Below, in pieces: positions 5,555 to 5,798 of a stretch of DNA of 5,798 bases. Below the pieces are notes generated by a model, which had not been told where the DNA came from, searched no databases, and was given only the letters and a program-made list of their open reading frames with translations. Position numbers and translations under genes: made by a program. Origin of the DNA: Vulcanimicrobiota bacterium (GTDB lineage: Bacteria > Vulcanimicrobiota > Vulcanimicrobiia > Vulcanimicrobiales > Vulcanimicrobiaceae); NCBI GenBank assembly GCA_013043945.1, contig JABEUW010000076.1, forward strand, positions 1 through 5,798, read 5' to 3'. How positions within the stretch are numbered: position 1 is the stretch's first letter; each line of letters opens with the position of its first letter.

Positions 5555-5798
5555 GGAAGCTGGCCTTTACAGCACGCGGCGCGGCGCGGCGCGGGCGGCG
5601 GCGTGCGATCGTATGGGGTAAGGCGGAGCCGATAGTGCCAGTATGCCCATGATTTTGGTGAGAGCCATCCGGGCTCGGCGCATTCGACCACGTCAATCAG
5701 GGCTCGTTCGCCGAAGGTCTCGATCGCGCGCTGGACGTCATCGAAGTCCCCCAACTCTAAAACCTGGGCAATCACACGATTGGACGAGCGAATTGCCG
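5551..5798 (-). CDS. Probable antitoxin-side partner of the nucleotidyltransferase (N-terminus cut by right edge)
   Basis: The frame is open from the right edge to a TGA at 5551-5553, giving at least 82 residues. A GTG at 5775 could start a 74-residue form. However, the upstream in-frame residues (AIRSSNR) read smoothly into VIAQVLELGDFDD, so I think the true start is outside the window. The visible part contains VLELGDFDDVQRAI, then an LSPKSWAYWHYRL segment and a Pro/Arg-rich tail (PPPAPRRAA). From memory, small proteins of this pattern (a 'VLExGDFxD ... SPxSxxFW' layout) often precede AbiEii-type nucleotidyltransferases and are proposed antitoxins. I cannot confirm the family name. The 4-bp overlap with the toxin start supports a two-gene unit. 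It is not visibly a winged-helix AbiEi regulator in the part seen. Confidence 0.6.
   Translation of the reverse strand, partial: AIRSSNRVIAQVLELGDFDDVQRAIETFGERALIDVVECAEPGWLSPKSWAYWHYRLRLTPYDRTPPPAPRRAACCKGQLP
5576..5594. repeat. GCGGC pentanucleotide tandem repeat (about 3.8 copies)
   Basis: Three exact GCGGC units (5576-5590) plus GCGG lie within the last codons of the small partner gene, coding for its Pro/Ala/Arg tail. The repeat sits inside a 6-bp inverted repeat, GCACGC (5572-5577) and GCGTGC (5601-5606). Because the unit is not a multiple of three, copy changes would shift the frame. Confidence 0.6.

Overview
This is a GC-rich bacterial window (roughly 60-65% GC by eye) packed almost end to end with genes. 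It holds four conserved housekeeping genes and, at the right end, a probable accessory two-gene toxin-antitoxin-like pair. There is no rRNA, tRNA, CRISPR array, insertion sequence or prophage that I can see.

Left half, minus strand (1-2826): miaB (tRNA ms2i6A37 methylthiotransferase, complete) is followed 23 bp downstream by mutS (mismatch-recognition ATPase). mutS runs off the left edge after about 465 codons, so its ATPase domain is missing from the window. Middle, plus strand (2890-4895): der/engA (double GTPase for 50S ribosome assembly) is followed by plsY (acyl-phosphate:glycerol-3-phosphate acyltransferase). The plsY GTG start lies inside the end of der. The two operons diverge from a 63-bp gap (2827-2889). 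Right end, minus strand (4898-5798): a nucleotidyltransferase of the AbiEii/AbiGii toxin family sits convergent to plsY with only 2 bp between them. Upstream of it, and overlapping it by 4 bp (ATGA), is a small gene cut by the right edge that is probably its partner.

Organism: miaB next to mutS and der next to plsY are both common neighbourhoods in Firmicutes and related phyla. The base composition, GTG starts (three of the five visible starts at the conserved genes and the pair: mutS, der, plsY) and weak Shine-Dalgarno signals point instead to a GC-rich, probably uncultured lineage. Candidatus Eremiobacterota (WPS-2) or a similar phylum is my guess, at low confidence and without any database search.

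I did not find a clearly new biological system. The best second-look items are an approximately tenfold excess of the palindrome CGATCG across the window, the toxin-like pair with a T7 run in its catalytic motif and a GCGGC tandem repeat in the partner gene, substitutions in several conserved MiaB motifs, a Thr-to-Met change in the PlsY phosphate motif, and a 7-codon mini-ORF whose stop overlaps the mutS start.
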